Assembly: GCF_905475395.1 (NCBI RefSeq)
Contig: NC_058337.1
Span: forward strand, 105,270,368 to 105,334,367
From: Chrysoperla carnea
Lineage: Eukaryota; Arthropoda; Insecta; Neuroptera; Chrysopidae
Reading direction: 5' to 3'
DNA length: 64,000 bases
A program made the translations under genes and the position numbers. The notes under the pieces were generated by a model. It saw only the letters and a list, made by a program, of their open reading frames with translations, did not search any database and was not told where the DNA came from. Below, piece by piece: positions 10,934 through 24,087 of this stretch; the stretch's first letter is position 1, and each line of letters begins with the position of its first letter.

Positions 10934-13809
10934 GGTATAATAAAATTTTATACATGTAAGATAAAGATAAATCTAATAATAATGCTGTGTTCATTGCTAT
11001 TACCGAGTATTGTCTCAAATTTTTCTTTAAAATCTTAAAATTAAAAAAAAAAATTAGATAGATACTTCATAATTGATTAGTTTCTAAGAAAATAAATTTT
11101 AATGCGCCCACCTTGAAAGCTTCAACATATACAAACATTGTATACATTTATTGATATTCTCAACACTTATAAACACTTAATATAAACAAATGATAAATCC
11201 TTTTCTTTGAGGATCTTTGAAGGTTATTTATTCGTTAATTCCATTTAAATGATTTTCGTTTCCAACTTAAAATCTTATTTTTATTAACATTTGTTTTTTA
11301 CGTAGTTAACTCTCCTAATTTAAAAAGAACAAGAGCACAAGAGGTGTCGTGGGACACAACTATATTCCTTTCGTACCTTAGTACATTATAAATGTAAGGC
11401 TTACTTTTTTCATTTACAAGTTTTCTTTCTGAAAAAAGGTATGATTTTTGGAAGTCAATACTTGTTTAAATCTTAAAAGAATTTCGATGTTTCGAAAACT
11501 AAGATGGATATGAAAAAGTTTCACTCTTTAATCTAACAAACCTTAAAACGCAAAAAATATTATGTATATATTTTCTGAAGATAGTAATCTTAATAAGTTC
11601 TGTAATATACAATTTATATCATTGCCCAATTTGTTCTTTCTATGGAACGTGATTTACAGATGGTTAGGACATCACAGTCATTAAATTTATATTATAGATA
11701 AAGTAGCAATATTTTATAACAATACATTTATTTAATTGTAAAAAATTAAATTGTAAAACAATTTAATTTCTTTACACGATTATTTTCAAATTATTTTATA
11801 TATATATTATTGCAACTATAAACACATAATTTATGTGATTGATGTGTGACTATTTGGTAATTGAAATTAACAATTTTCTGATTTTTATAAGTACGTACCT
11901 ATGTATTTAAGCCTACTTACAATTATTGCAATATAATTTGTAATAATCAGTAAAAATTATAAAAATATTAAATATTATTAGCGTGTTTTTAATCACGTCA
12001 AATATTGCCACCAAAAGAAAATAATTCTTAAATTATGTTTTGCGTAATTTTTAATATCAACATATTTTTTAAATTTTCAGTAATAGGCTCTCATGAATTG
12101 TTTTTATTAACTATTTTAATGTGTGACTTTATAAAAGAGGCTAATCGTGCATGTTTTGTGAACAATTCCTGTTTTATGACATGTTCTATACAATGTTTGT
12201 CATGTTTAAAAGAGTTTGAATAAATTGAATTGAATTGAATTTCCACAGGTTCCATAAGTATGACTTACGTCACATAATTCTAACGATTTTAAAATTTCAA
12301 ATTTTTTTTGAAGGAAACATAAAAAAATCACATTTTACGTATTAGTATTGAAGGGAAAGAATAATTTCCCGAAAACCAAAATGCCAAAATTAAAGAAAAA
12401 GGTAACGTATCGATCGATTTCCATAATTATTCCGCTTTAAAATGTGACTTAAATGACTAACACGATACAAATATTTTCTACTTCAGGATGAGGCCTGGCC
12501 TAAAATCTGTTAGAAGTATTTGATTTAAAAAAAAAAAACAATTTCAAAATTTCCTAGTTTCTGGAGCACAAAGGTGGAATGTACAAAATGTTGAAAAATG
12601 TCCGGGATAACCAGTGTTTCCATTTATCGCAAATTGTAAGGCGATATATGTGATCAAAGGTAAAAATCTCCTAAAACATTTAAAACTTTGCGTTTTATGA
12701 TTAAAATAATTGTACAGCTTTAAAATTAATTATAAATCCGTAAATTTAGACACTATTTAAGTGTGCAACAATAATTTTCACATTTTTTTTAAATTCATTC
12801 ACCGAAAAACAGCAGAAAGAATAATTGAATGAACCTATGGCAGGAAAAGCTTAGTTTTAGGAATATTTTTTTTATTATACCTACTAAAAAATTAATGAAA
12901 AGTGTAGACAAAAATTTACATTTTATAATAGCAATAATTTTTCTGATTTTCCAGGAGACTTTGCTGTTAGTAATATAAAAGTTTAAAAGTTCCTTTTATG
13001 CGTCTCTATAATTATTATCTATTTAATATTGCGAGCTTCTTTGAAAATCCTTCATCCGTTTCTTACCCATAGTTTAACCGAGCTAAGCCCAAAACTATCT
13101 CACTTACATGATGGAATCTTTACGTATACCTAGTAGTGAAAGCCTAAAAATTTTTATTACTATAACTGCGTTATTTTTTATTACTAAAATATAAAATTTT
13201 TACGCGCAACATTTAATTATTTTTAATTACATTATTCGCATTCAATTTATTAATTAGAAAATTAATGTTTTGAAATAATTTATAATTATATTTATTTGTT
13301 AATTTTTGTTCAATGACGAAATATTTGCCTATATTTTTATAATAAATGATCCTGGTATTTTAATCATGCAAAAATAATATTTTCCCAAAAAAAAATCGTA
13401 ATTTTGAATTATGCGGTTTTGGAAAAAACGTATCATCTGCCACGTCATTTTAAAAGTTATAATAAGTACTAAAAAAAAAAAACGAAAACTTATTTGTAGG
13501 TAAGTAGCAAAATTGGCCGCGTGTAAATTTTATCACGTGGCCTATTCGGGTATTTTTCAAGGTTTTATATTGCAAATAAATATTAACGGATTGATAGACG
13601 GATGTGTTTGAAATTCAGTGAAAATTTTACATCTGTATTGAAACATATAATCTTGCTTTCCTAATTGAAAAATAAAATTTTCATTCGTATCAAATATCGA
13701 CGGGATATTTGGTTCTTCCCTTGGGCTAGCCTCACATGATGAATATAATTGAAGCAATATTTTTGACTTAAAATACGGTAACGTTAGGCCTTAGATACCC
13801 CACATACAA
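10934..13809. other. Gene-free stretch
   Basis: AT-rich, no coding sequence recognised; the only structured item is the (TTGAA)n tail near 12220. Short open frames at 12035 and 13557 have no motifs. Confidence 0.55.
12150..12243 (+). repeat. Possible LINE 3' end with (TTGAA)n tail
   Basis: Ends GAATAAATTGAATTGAATTGAATT, a (TTGAA)n tail like those closing some insect non-LTR retrotransposons. The upstream boundary is uncertain and no coding remnant is visible. Confidence 0.35.
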
Positions 13810-14008
13810 TTCAATGATGGAGAGTAAACCTCCGTTTTTCATACATCCATCTATAAAAGAGGCCATCCACATCATTATTTTTAATCTTTATATTATTTTA
13901 AACTATATTCAATTATACGATTTATGACGTAGGTGGGGTGAGTTGCATTAATTGATCAGATTACCGCTGCCTGGATTCGAATCTGCAACCTACCTGTAAG
14001 TAGTTAAA
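13810..14008 (-). mobile_element. tRNA-derived SINE, 5'-truncated copy
   Basis: Reverse orientation. Matches the SINE at 16334: the B box (complement of GGATTCGAATC at 13973-13983), the GCTGCC piece, the ATAATGATGTGGATGGCC piece and the terminal CGGAGGTTTACTC. Similarity stops just past the B box, so the A box is missing. Confidence 0.75.
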
Positions 14009-14184
14009 CAATATACGATTCAATAATATTGACAATTAAAGTCATGATTTGAATAGGGACAGCACCTTTTGAAAAAAAAAAGCGGAGTATAATAAAACCA
14101 TGGATCCGCCAATTATATTGATGGATCTTTTTTAAATCGTTTTATTATCTTCGAAATTTTTTCATCAAAATTAATATTGTTTCT

Positions 14185-14365
14185 AAGTATTGTTATACTT
14201 GACGATCAATAAATTGATCAATATCGATATTGACCCAATAATATTGATCGTATGAAATGAACTAGACGTTTAATTGTATTCAATATTTATGTTGTCAATA
14301 TTATTGCTTTAATAAACTCCTTAGACGTTCGATGTATTGCTCAATAATACTGATCGTGTTAGCCT
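14185..14365. repeat. Locally repetitive AATATTGATC-rich segment
   Basis: Several variants of CAATAATATTGATCGTATG, ATTGATCAATATCGATATTG and TAGACGTTCGA occur in both orientations within 180 bp. Probably scrambled remnants of one short element; not assigned to a family. Confidence 0.4.
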
Positions 14366-14921
14366 TAGCTATAAAGGTTTATTATTTATTCAAAATAATA
14401 AACCAACTTTATTTAAAGGTAGAAAAATTTATCCAATTATCTGTGTAGGTATCATCAAAATATACCTTATGGCTTTATGTAACAAAAATAATATACTGAC
14501 ATGCTCTAATCTATGAGGAAGTAAAAAAAAAATGATATTAAAATTATTATTATTTTCAAATAATTTTTTATTATTATTTTTATATATAAAAAATAATATT
14601 TATTACTAATTATATACATAGATATCTTTTATCAATTTTAATCAAAAAAAAAAAAATAGTGAAATCTACCTATTATTATTTGGTATAAATCTGTGTAATA
14701 AATATCTAATTAAGTGCGTAATTTTAATAAAAGATATAAAGAAATTAGAAACTGTTCAGAAAGTTTATCTTTTGAAAGGATTAAACAAAATTGCAACATA
14801 AATTTTGAATTGTTTAAGCTTTGATTTTTTACCGTTCCTTATATAAGGGACTTTTTGTTAATTATGTATAATAAACAATACAAAATTTGCTTAAAATTGA
14901 ATTTAAAAAAAATTTCTTAGT

Positions 14922-14995
14922 AGGCCCCGGCGAGATTCGAACTCACGATCTCCTGTTTACTAGACAGGCGCTTTAACCAACTAAGCCACGGCGCC
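14922..14995 (-). tRNA. tRNA-Thr (anticodon AGT)
   Basis: A 74-nt cloverleaf on the minus strand with the usual eukaryotic start GGCGCCGTGGCTTAGTTGG, anticodon stem-loop CCTGTCTAGTAAACAGG with AGT at 14961-14959, and B box GAGTTCGAATC. The acceptor stem has one G-G mismatch at the fourth pair (GGCGCCG against CGGGGCC) and the T stem one T-G pair; otherwise it is normal. An oligo-T tract follows the 3' end. A34 would be edited to inosine to read ACT, ACC and ACA. Probably functional. Confidence 0.95.
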
Positions 14996-16333
14996 GTTGT
15001 ATCAACAAGCACAAAAATTACAATCCATTATTTTGCTTAATTTATCAAGTTAAGGTTGATTGGACATTAAAAGGCAATTTTACAATTTACTTTAAATTTC
15101 TTTAAACAGAAATTCAAAATTTTAGAAATAGCATGTAACATCACTAATTGGATGTAATTATTTAATTACATCCGATTTAATTAATTTAATTCGTGAATTC
15201 TATATCTTTTTAATTAATATTTACAAAACTCTTCGTCAGACTATGTACAAGATTTAATTAAAAAAAGTTGTTCACTGCTTAATTTATATGATTAATTACA
15301 TGAAAACTTTAAAATTATTTTATACGAATGAGCTAGCAATTCATAACATATGGGAAATTCAGATTTTTATCAATGTGTGACTTGAATGCCCGATCAACCT
15401 TCTAACAATTATCTAGTTAAACAAAAAAAAAAGTTCAAGGACGCTCCTTAAAAAATTATTGTTTTTGTGATTCTCATAAAAACTAGAGTATTATTTTGAA
15501 TAATTAGAACACAAAAGACTTAAAAATCAAATTCATTTCATCTTTCTTCAGACCATGGCTCAGTAATTTGCCGTTATTCACATAATCAATACACAATTTG
15601 CTTCTATGATTTATGTAGGATAATGCCGTTTGACGCTAATATATATGGATTTTTCAAAATATGTCCAATTACGCTCCGAAATAACTTTTCTTGCAGATTT
15701 TCGGTGATATCTTAAAAACTACTCACCGAATCGATAAGTGAGCCAAATTTTTCTGTTTTTGTCTAAGTAAATGTGCCGATCAAGTGCAAATTTATATACT
15801 TACGTACTGATGTAATAATTTATATATATCTACCTACATTAAATAACGGTTTTCATTGGTAGACTCAGATGACATCATTGAAACAAGTTTGATGACTCTG
15901 ATGACATCAAAATGATTCAAATCAATAAAATAAATAAACTTGTAATATGCTGATAACAACATTATATGTAATCTTACCTACTTTTTTTTTCATGTGATAA
16001 CAGTTAGATGTAATTTTGACCTGATGATGAACAATCTTCCTGATATTATCAATGTTACAATATCATACTTATGTACCTTCATACTTCTTGTAAAATGTGC
16101 TATTAGTAATAAACATTGATTATTTCCGTTTCTTTATATTTATAAGAATTTATCAATTATTTTGTTATTTAAAGCATACCTATTATTCTCATAATGGGTG
16201 TTACTCTGATTATTAGCATACCGAAACTATAAAAGAAAGAATGTAGTAAATTTGTGTATATTTTTTTATGAAACCAAATTCTTACATTTACTCGAGATAA
16301 TAAAACCGAAAAATGACAAAAGGTCTGAATTTA
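14996..16333. other. Gene-free stretch downstream of tRNA-Thr
   Basis: Nothing coding. A palindromic GGATGTAATTATTTAATTACATCC (24 bases, at 15150-15173) is the only structure noted. Confidence 0.5.
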
Positions 16334-16632
16334 GAGCCTAAATGGCCGAGCGAACTAAAGCGTTATTTTTTGACCGTTTGATTACTTATACTTAGGTTGC
16401 GGGTTCGAATCCAGGCAGCGGCAGTGTGAACAATTATAATTAAGGAGTCTATGGAATTGATCACATTGTCGTCGCTTGGATAAGAACGAAGTAACCGATT
16501 CCACCTACATCATAAATGTAATTGTAAAAATTAATGTAATTTATTAAATAAATATTAACAAATAATGATGTGGGTGGCCTCTGTGATAAGGTGTATGTCA
16601 GAAAAACGGAGGTAGAGCCCCATTATTATTTT
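16334..16632 (+). mobile_element. tRNA-derived SINE
   Basis: The head resembles tRNA-Leu/Ser: A box TGGCCGAGCGAACTAAAGCG from 16343, B box GGTTCGAATCC at 16402-16412, about 50 bases apart, so it could be transcribed by polymerase III. A tRNA-unrelated body follows (GATTCCACCTACATCAT, AATGATGTGGGTGGCC) and ends in an AT-rich tract after GTAGAGCCCC. The copy at 13810 shares head and body. No target duplication was identified. Confidence 0.8.
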
Positions 16633-17491
16633 TTTTAGTAGTATAAGTCCCATTTTTACGGGACTGGGTGCAAACTATTCGTATACGGGTGTAGAAAAAA
16701 GACAGTTTGGTCAGAAAGGATGCGATCTTTAAGCTAGCTCTAGCGTAAGTGAGCTTACGATCTCGTAATAGCCAATTGTGCTGAGAAAATCATGAAAATT
16801 GAAAAAAGACTATTGAATTTTTTATTTTGAACTACTTTAAGCATTTTTTCCTAAACCTTGACATTTTATAGATACAAGCATTCAAAAAGAAATCGTTATT
16901 GATCAAATGTTTGATTCAAAACCAATTGGATCTTATATTTTGAATACTTTTGAACAAGTTTTGTCAAAGACTTTTTTTTTTGACACCTAGCCTCGAGATG
17001 TTGGCGTTTTATTAGGATAAAATTCATTATTGAACAAATTTGACGCTTGAGTTTTGATCAAAAATTTGGATTAGAAAACCAAGTAATTTACAATTTCTAA
17101 AAATAAATGTTTTTCTAGTATTTTCACTGTGCCTTCAACACTTTCCCAAAAATTTTAGCAACTTTCCTACCGTTTGGAATTTTATTTATCCTCGTTTAGT
17201 TTGTTTCACTATTATATGTAGGTAATTTATTATTTAACTCTTAAAAAAAGTGAGTGACCTTAAATGCTGCAATTGATGATCAAAAATTACATAAAACTGC
17301 TTTCTATCGTTTACCTAAATTTAAAAAAAAAATAATGAAAATAATTTCATTAGAAATCTTATATAATAGTTAAATAATTACTAAAAAAACTAATTGCATA
17401 ATATTTTAACAAAACAAAAATAAATAGAAAAAAAATCGGAAGTGATTCTACTTTTAACAACAGCATCTCTATACTCTTAAAAAACATATTA

Positions 17492-18037
17492 TTAAGGAGA
17501 TCTTCTCTTTAATCGAAAATAATCACATTTACCTACTAATTAAATGTTTATAATATCATTGAAATCGTTATACAACTATATAATCATTTTTTCTTATTTT
17601 TCTGCAAGGAAAAACAGTACCATTGCCTTACAATAATTCTTGAGCCTTTACCTCTCATTTTTTGCTTACAATGTAAACTTTTGGAGACCCAATAGAAAAG
17701 TTTATATTTCTAACTTGAACCAAACGTAAAAAATTGAACCTTTTTTTAACATAGAAACACTTTGATTGCTAATATATCCTATAACTACTGAAAATGAAAT
17801 AAATGGCTCATTTATAGAAAATTTTCTATAAAAAAAGTATTGTATTAAAATTTTCGTTTTCAATTTTTTACAGGAGCAGTGTAAAACGATTTTCTAGACT
17901 TACAAGTGCTATATTATGAATATAATTGGATTTAAAATAATTGATTGAACATTTTACTAATTTTCTAAATTTGTTTTACGGAAAAAAAATATTTTTTAAG
18001 TTTTTTTTTCAGTTAGCTAGATGGAAGATCTCCTTAA
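17492..18037. mobile_element. TTAA-flanked MITE-like element, 546 bp
   Basis: Perfect 14-bp terminal inverted repeats TTAAGGAGATCTTC at 17492 and its complement ending at 18037, with TTAA at both outer ends. The interior is non-coding and AT-rich. Same size class and same TTAAGG beginning as the elements at 4259, 21965 and 28725, but with its own inner terminal sequence. Confidence 0.7.
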
Positions 18038-18180
18038 ACAAAATTACTAATAATTTGATTTATTTATTAACCTGAAATCTTATAGCTATTAATATTTTAA
18101 TAGTCACTTCCAAGTACATTTTTACAGAATTTGGGCCAGTCACTTCCATAATAAAAATATTAATAATATAGTAAATAATA

Positions 18181-18440
18181 ATTCTAGTTTTAATGGGGTA
18201 TCAACCAACTTCAGTTCTTGTTGATCTCAAATTCATATCAGTGACCCCGAAATCCATCAGAGATGATTTCCGAGGTGAATTTATGAACTTTTTAAATTTT
18301 TTTCTTACTGTTATTATTTGGAGTGCTTTGGGAGTAAAAAAACTGGCCTAATTTTCCCAAATGTCTAAGAAACACGTGCAAACAAGAATTTTTGAAATCG
18401 GAGCTGTTCCACTTGCCACATTTTCTCGTCTTATTAAGTG
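18181..18440 (+). repeat. Solo arm of the 2459-4082 fold-back element
   Basis: Resembles the right terminal part of the fold-back element: TTCTAGTTTTAATGGGGT, a GATCTCAAATTCAT stretch, ACTGTTATTATTTGGAG, and the terminal GAAATCGGAGCTGTTCCAC. It is shorter and diverged, and no left arm is visible, so it is a truncated or recombined copy. Confidence 0.75.
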
Positions 18441-19031
18441 TATTATAAAGGATGATAATTGACAATAAAGTAGAATAAAGCAATATTTCTGAGAGTGTAT
18501 TTGAAAATAACATGTCAAAAGCCAACAACAACCATCATAAAACTTGCGACAACAGAAAAGTATTAAATTTTTGTAAACTAGTGTATTATATGTGAATAGT
18601 TTAAGGTAATTAAGGGTAATGATGTAAGGTAATTAATTTTTAATCACAACATTTTAATAAATATCATTGAAAAATAATAAATTTCATAATCAAAATACAT
18701 ATGTAAAAACATCAGCTGGAAAAAAATCCAAATTATATAATTTACCGTTAAATATTGTGTAATAAATAAATCAATTAATAAATAAAAAAAACTCGATTTC
18801 ATACGAATTTATTAAAAGAAAAATTAAAATGAGTAAGGTTCTTATAAATTTGTTAATCATTAACTATTATACCTATACATACCGTCGAACGCTTCGGTCA
18901 TTTATTTTCAATCTCTGCACACTTTTAAACCTTACCCCTATGGTTTAATCTGACAAATTGTCATAAACCCTGTGCTTCTTAAAAATGTAAAATGTTTTAT
19001 TTATACAAAAAAGTTTCTTCAATCTATTGTT

Positions 19032-19570
19032 ATACCATGCATATATGTAATATGCAAGGTATACTAAGTTTAGTCCCAAGTTTGTAACGCTTAAAAATAT
19101 TGATGCCACGCACAAAATTTTGCTATAGGTGTTCATAGAATCACCTAATTAGTCCATTTCCGGTTGTCCGTCCGTCCGTCCGTCTGTGGACACGATAACT
19201 CAAAAACAAAAAAAGATATCGAGCTGAAATTTTTACAGCGTACTCAGGACGTCAAAAGTGAGGTCGAGTTGAGCAAAGTGAGCAACATAGGTCAATTGGA
19301 TCTTGACCTATGGGTTCGTAGGACCCATCATGTAAACCGTTAGAGATAGAATAAAAGTTTAAATGTAAAAAATGTTCCTTATTAAAAAATAAACAACTTT
19401 TGTTTGAAACATTTTTTCGTATTTTTTCACCAGTGATGGCGCAAATTAGGCGTAAATTGTATAATATGTCTTATACAAATTGTATATGTTTGTGCAATGT
19501 GATAGAGTAATCAACACTATTTATGCATGGTATTTCAACAATTAACTCAGTCAATTGTTTGTTTTCACTT
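19032..19570 (+). mobile_element. Family-A repeat, full copy (Helentron/DINE-like)
   Basis: Left end ATACCATGCATA (itself part of a hairpin with TATGCAAGGTAT); its complement TATGCATGGTAT lies at 19522-19533, about 37 bases before the right end, which reads TCAACAATTAACTCAGTCA...GTTTTCACTT. The core contains a (GTCC)n run near 19166 and the conserved GACACGATAACTCAAAAAC block. Inverted repeats near the ends, a GTCY microsatellite core and a stem-loop near one end are features known from Helentron-associated DINE-1/HINE elements. Non-coding. Confidence 0.75.
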
Positions 19571-20077
19571 CTTTTAATTTAAAGTTGAAATTGCTCAGTG
19601 ACATTAACTGTTAGCTAAATAAATAAACCATATTCCAAATTGTATTTTCAGTCCGTATAGAGTGCACTTTCAATTTATATTTTGAGCTTGACTAATTTAA
19701 GATTTTTTACGGCCACCCGATAGTTTAATATTTACAAACATATATGTATGCGTAATATGTAGAAGTGTGACCCAACCTTTAAAATCTGATATGTTTACAT
19801 TTTTTTCTTTTTGTTTTGTTTTTATATTTTTTGTTTATATTGAAGTAATAGTAGATATTATGTAATAAAGAAATTCTCTAAATATTATTATGTTTACCTG
19901 AGTCAGAGTCAGAGACGGAGACAGAGACGCATTGCATTATTATACATGTATGTATGTGAGTATACGTACGTACTCCGTACCAAGAGGAAGGTTGTCTAGG
20001 TCAGCTAGCTATCTAGATAGGCTCACCGTAGTTTTTAAATACTAGTCCCAGCAAGTTTTTACTGAAGTTTTGAGTAC

Positions 20078-20804
20078 CTACAGCAATGTCACTTATGCCA
20101 ATTTTTAGTTTTTTACCTGTAGAATACAAATTTTCATATGCACAGAAAATAAAAAGGGTTATTTCGGAAAAAACTGTGCATTTTAAGGGAAAAATACTTA
20201 AATAAAAGTTGTTGAGCATAAATTTTCCAAGCGATCTGTATATATTGATTGTACCTAATCTTTCACATTTTCGGGAAAAAGGCTATTTAAATAAATATAT
20301 ACGAGGCATACATAATTATGTTTGTATAATATTATGCCAGGTATACAAACTTATGTTGGTTTTCTGCCCTCTAGTGGTGAGAATTATAAACCGGGAAAAA
20401 CTATATACACATATCCATTGAAAATTGATATTTTTTCCCTAAAATACATAGTTTTTAATATCAATTCTTCCGAAAATGCGAAAGATTGGGAACAGATCAT
20501 TTGGAAACTTTATGCTTAACAACTTCTATACAAAATGTTTTTAAATAAAATTAAAAAAACCACTAAAAACACGGAAAATTAAACATTGATTTTTCAAATA
20601 ATATGAAATGGACGAAAAAGTTTATATCTACAAATCAATGCCCGATAACTTTGGATTGACCTATTTTTTTCTCTAAAATATATAGTTTTCGAGGAAATTG
20701 TAAAAAATTGCGAAAAAACGTGGAAAATCGTTGATTTGTCTAGTAGAATAAAATTTTATGCTATAGATAAAAAGCTAAAAATTGACATGGTGGCATTGCT
20801 GTAG
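20078..20804. repeat. Fold-back element with nested inverted repeats
   Basis: Three nested inverted pairs: CTACAGCAATGTCAC...CTGTAG at 20078-20127 with 20762-20804; AAGTTGTTGAGCATAA at 20206 with its near-complement at 20510-20525; and TATGTTTGTATA near 20319 with TATACAAACTTA near 20341. Together they can fold as one long interrupted stem. No coding sequence. Confidence 0.6.
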
Positions 20805-21964
20805 ATAAGTTTAGTTTTCACCTAACCTAATGGGATTATACAAAGTATAGGAAAGTTATTGTAATGGCCCGAAAATCCAAATTGAAATCCAGTTGAAATC
20901 CGGATACTTTTGGCATTGCGTGTTTTATATTCTAAGCTGCACATCTTTCGAAAAATACAATTATAAAATTTCAGTGTTTAAGGCAGTTATGGAAAGAGAT
21001 TTTCATATTCTGTCAAGTTGATTGATCGATCACCCATGTGGCCAAGCGGATAATTCAATCCCATAACGTGTTTGATTATGTTGAGAAATTCTCAAATCAT
21101 TTTTGAACGTAAATTTATGAAATCAAAAGTATGGCGGACCTCGACAACCTTCTCATACATGAGTACATCAAGGTACACAAAATATAATAGCAGTAGCCAC
21201 ACATTTTTATTTATGAAATGATTGCGTCGGAGAAAGCTTTCACTTCTATCTTATTTAATTTAGTTACAGTATTTATAGTAAGTGGTTTTGTTTTTATTAT
21301 TTTATTGATATTACTATTATTGATTGATTTATTATTTGTTTATGGTTTTTTTTATTATTATTTAAAAAACCGTTCAGAAAATTGTTTGCATTCATATGTA
21401 ATTCCATTCTTATGTAATAGAATTATAAAATTTTAAATTAGATGTGGAAAAATTTTATCGTTGGAAAAAAAAAGGCTACATAGTACAACTGTTAGAAGTA
21501 GCATTAAATTTGAATTGCTTTCCCAAATTTGCATATGATGTTAAGTAGAACAAAACTTAAAAATAGTGAAAGATTATTATTATTTTTAAATACTTTAACG
21601 TACTTTTTAAATACTTTAATACTTTTACGTCTACCGCCGTACAATTTTCCAGTTTATATTCAACTGAAAGTACGATTCTGCCCATAACTATACTTTTACC
21701 TATACGAAATTTCCATGGAAAAATTTCCAGTTCCGATCAGATTTCAATAGATATATACTCATTTTCACTCTCCCTAACCAGTTAGCGTATAACAAATATT
21801 GGTGGAAGTGCAGATAAATGAATTAAACATAAATTGCAACAAAAACCAGAATTATAAGATATTTATATTTTATATGCATCTATTCATGGCATCGTATCTT
21901 TCACAATCGAAGGTTCGAAGGCTAGATTTGATTTTCCTGAACTAAAAAAGAACTGGTAATTCGT

Positions 21965-22527
21965 TTAAGGTAGTTCCTCCGCGACAGTCCAGTTAAAAAG
22001 TTTTGGACTAATACTATCATTCAGCGCATTAACTGTGCTATGACTACTATGACTATACCATATATTATTTTCACAAGACTGTAGTTCCTCACTACTGTAT
22101 CTCCTATACGTATAAACACACACACTATGATATATACATTTACCATTAGTCTTTATATCCTCTCCACAAAAAATCATCGCTAAAACGAGTTATTTATTTA
22201 AGTTTTTTATCGAAACTATATGGTAAATAATTTTTATTTTTTTTTATATATTTTCTAAATATAGTATTCTACATTATATTAGTTTTTCATAGAGATGGTG
22301 AACGTCATTCATTGATAAATAAATATAATATTTGTAAATTTGTGTATTTTTATACGCTTCTCCCATGTACACGTACAAATTGCGTCACTTTTAATTGCTA
22401 ATATCTCATGTATGACATGGTAAATCATCTTCTAATTTTAACAGCATGTGTATTATGAATTAAATATTTTATATTCTGAGTTTTGAGAAATTCTTGAAAT
22501 ATCACTTTCGTGTAGGTACTACCTTAA
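21965..22527. mobile_element. TTAA-flanked MITE-like element, 563 bp
   Basis: Left end TTAAGGTAGTTCCTCCGCGA, right end (complemented) TTAAGGTAGTACCTACACGA; the first 13 bases differ at one site, and both outer ends are TTAA. The termini resemble those of the elements ending at 28725 and 33052, suggesting one subfamily with GGTAGTACC ends. Confidence 0.65.
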
Positions 22528-24087
22528 GCACTTATTTATACCTATATATATTCATGAGACTTATTGATAGAGAAAAACTTTAGTGATATTAAAGTTTAAA
22601 TGATTTTGTATGATTTATGAAAAAAAAAGGCTATCTAATTAATTTCGTTGAATTTTAAGCTTAAAAAGTGACAAAAAGTAAGATTATACATGGGATTAAA
22701 TGGAAGATATAAATCTAAGAAGATAAATATCTATACTTTAAACTTTTACCAGTTAATAATTATTTAAACTTTTGGCTGAATTTAAAAAAAAATCCAATTT
22801 TCTATTCAATTAAGAAAATTTAAAATTTACATACTATTTTCCTATTTCCATACGCACATAGCAAAATAAGTTGAACGTCCTTAAAAAACAAAATTTTTAT
22901 ATTAAGCCCAATTCTTATAAAATAATTTGAAAACAAATAGTTTTGAAATATATTTAAATCTTCCTTCCTACTTTCTTGAAAAATTTCGTTATTTCTGAAT
23001 AAAAAAATTTCGGAATGATGATTTTGTGCACTTTCGTATTATCAATTTTCTGCTCTATTAAAATAACATAACGTAATTATTAATTTTGTTATTATTTTTG
23101 ACAATAACATGACTATAATAAATATAAATATATACTTCCAACATTATTTATTTCTGCAGGTATATTATGTAGATTATTATTATTATTATTAAAAGTATTT
23201 TCGTCTCAGTAGAAATGATATTTTTTGATTAGTCACTTTGTTTTGATAAAAGTAAAAAGAATGATATTTAAATTTTTAAAACAACCTGTAGTTATAATAA
23301 TAAACCGTACAATCGGTCTCTCGATGATTCTTTACAAAAAAAATATTGCATGTTAATTCTAAAAATATTAGCAATAAAAATGTTATGTTTTTTGTCAAAA
23401 CTGGTTTTGAACTTTGTAGAGTGTTACTGACTTTCACCATGAAATTTAACTATTTTTGTTTTTCATATAATATGTAATTAATTAAGTAATTAATGGTAGA
23501 TAAAATTTATTTATGAATTTTTAATTATAGAATATTTTTTCAAATAAGGTTTCTCAATTTTCAATGTTGCAAGCATGGAAAACTAATATCTAATAAAGTG
23601 ACGCTTAAATAATCAATTTCCCTCATACAATTAATACCGCTTGCATATGATTAGCGTCGATTTTAAAACGTAACTAATACGCCGTGAAATTTGGTTTCTT
23701 TCTATTGCCTTTTGATGGGATTTATTTATAAATTAAATTAAACTTTTTACCGTGGCTACATTATCACGTTTATAGAAGTTAGATTTTAATTGAAAAATCG
23801 TTTTTCTAGAAGTGTATCCCTAGAAAACTTACTGCTCTTTGTTGCTTCTTCAATATAAGCTCATAATAACTATTTAAAAGAAATTTTACACAAGCAAAGT
23901 ATTTTTTTTTTAACATTTTAGTTAATTTTTTTGAAAACGATTGTTTAAAATAATTTTTCATTTCATTATAATAAAAGCGTTGACTTCAAAAAGTCTTGTT
24001 TTTTTATAACTTCTTTTTCCAAGACTTTAACTTTTTTACTTGAATCCCGTAATTTTTTGTTTACTGTGTACAATTATCTTAATTTTA
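22528..24087. other. Gene-free stretch
   Basis: AT-rich, with an (ATT)n run at 23172. No exon-like or repeat-like signal recognised. Confidence 0.5.
23172..23190. repeat. (ATT)n microsatellite
   Basis: Short ATT trinucleotide run of about six units. A similar run lies near 45309-45326. Confidence 0.8.

Noticed and set aside
21028..21060. CCCATGTGGCCAAGCGGATAA considered as a tRNA gene start
   Set aside because: It resembles an A box, but there is no B box or cloverleaf downstream.
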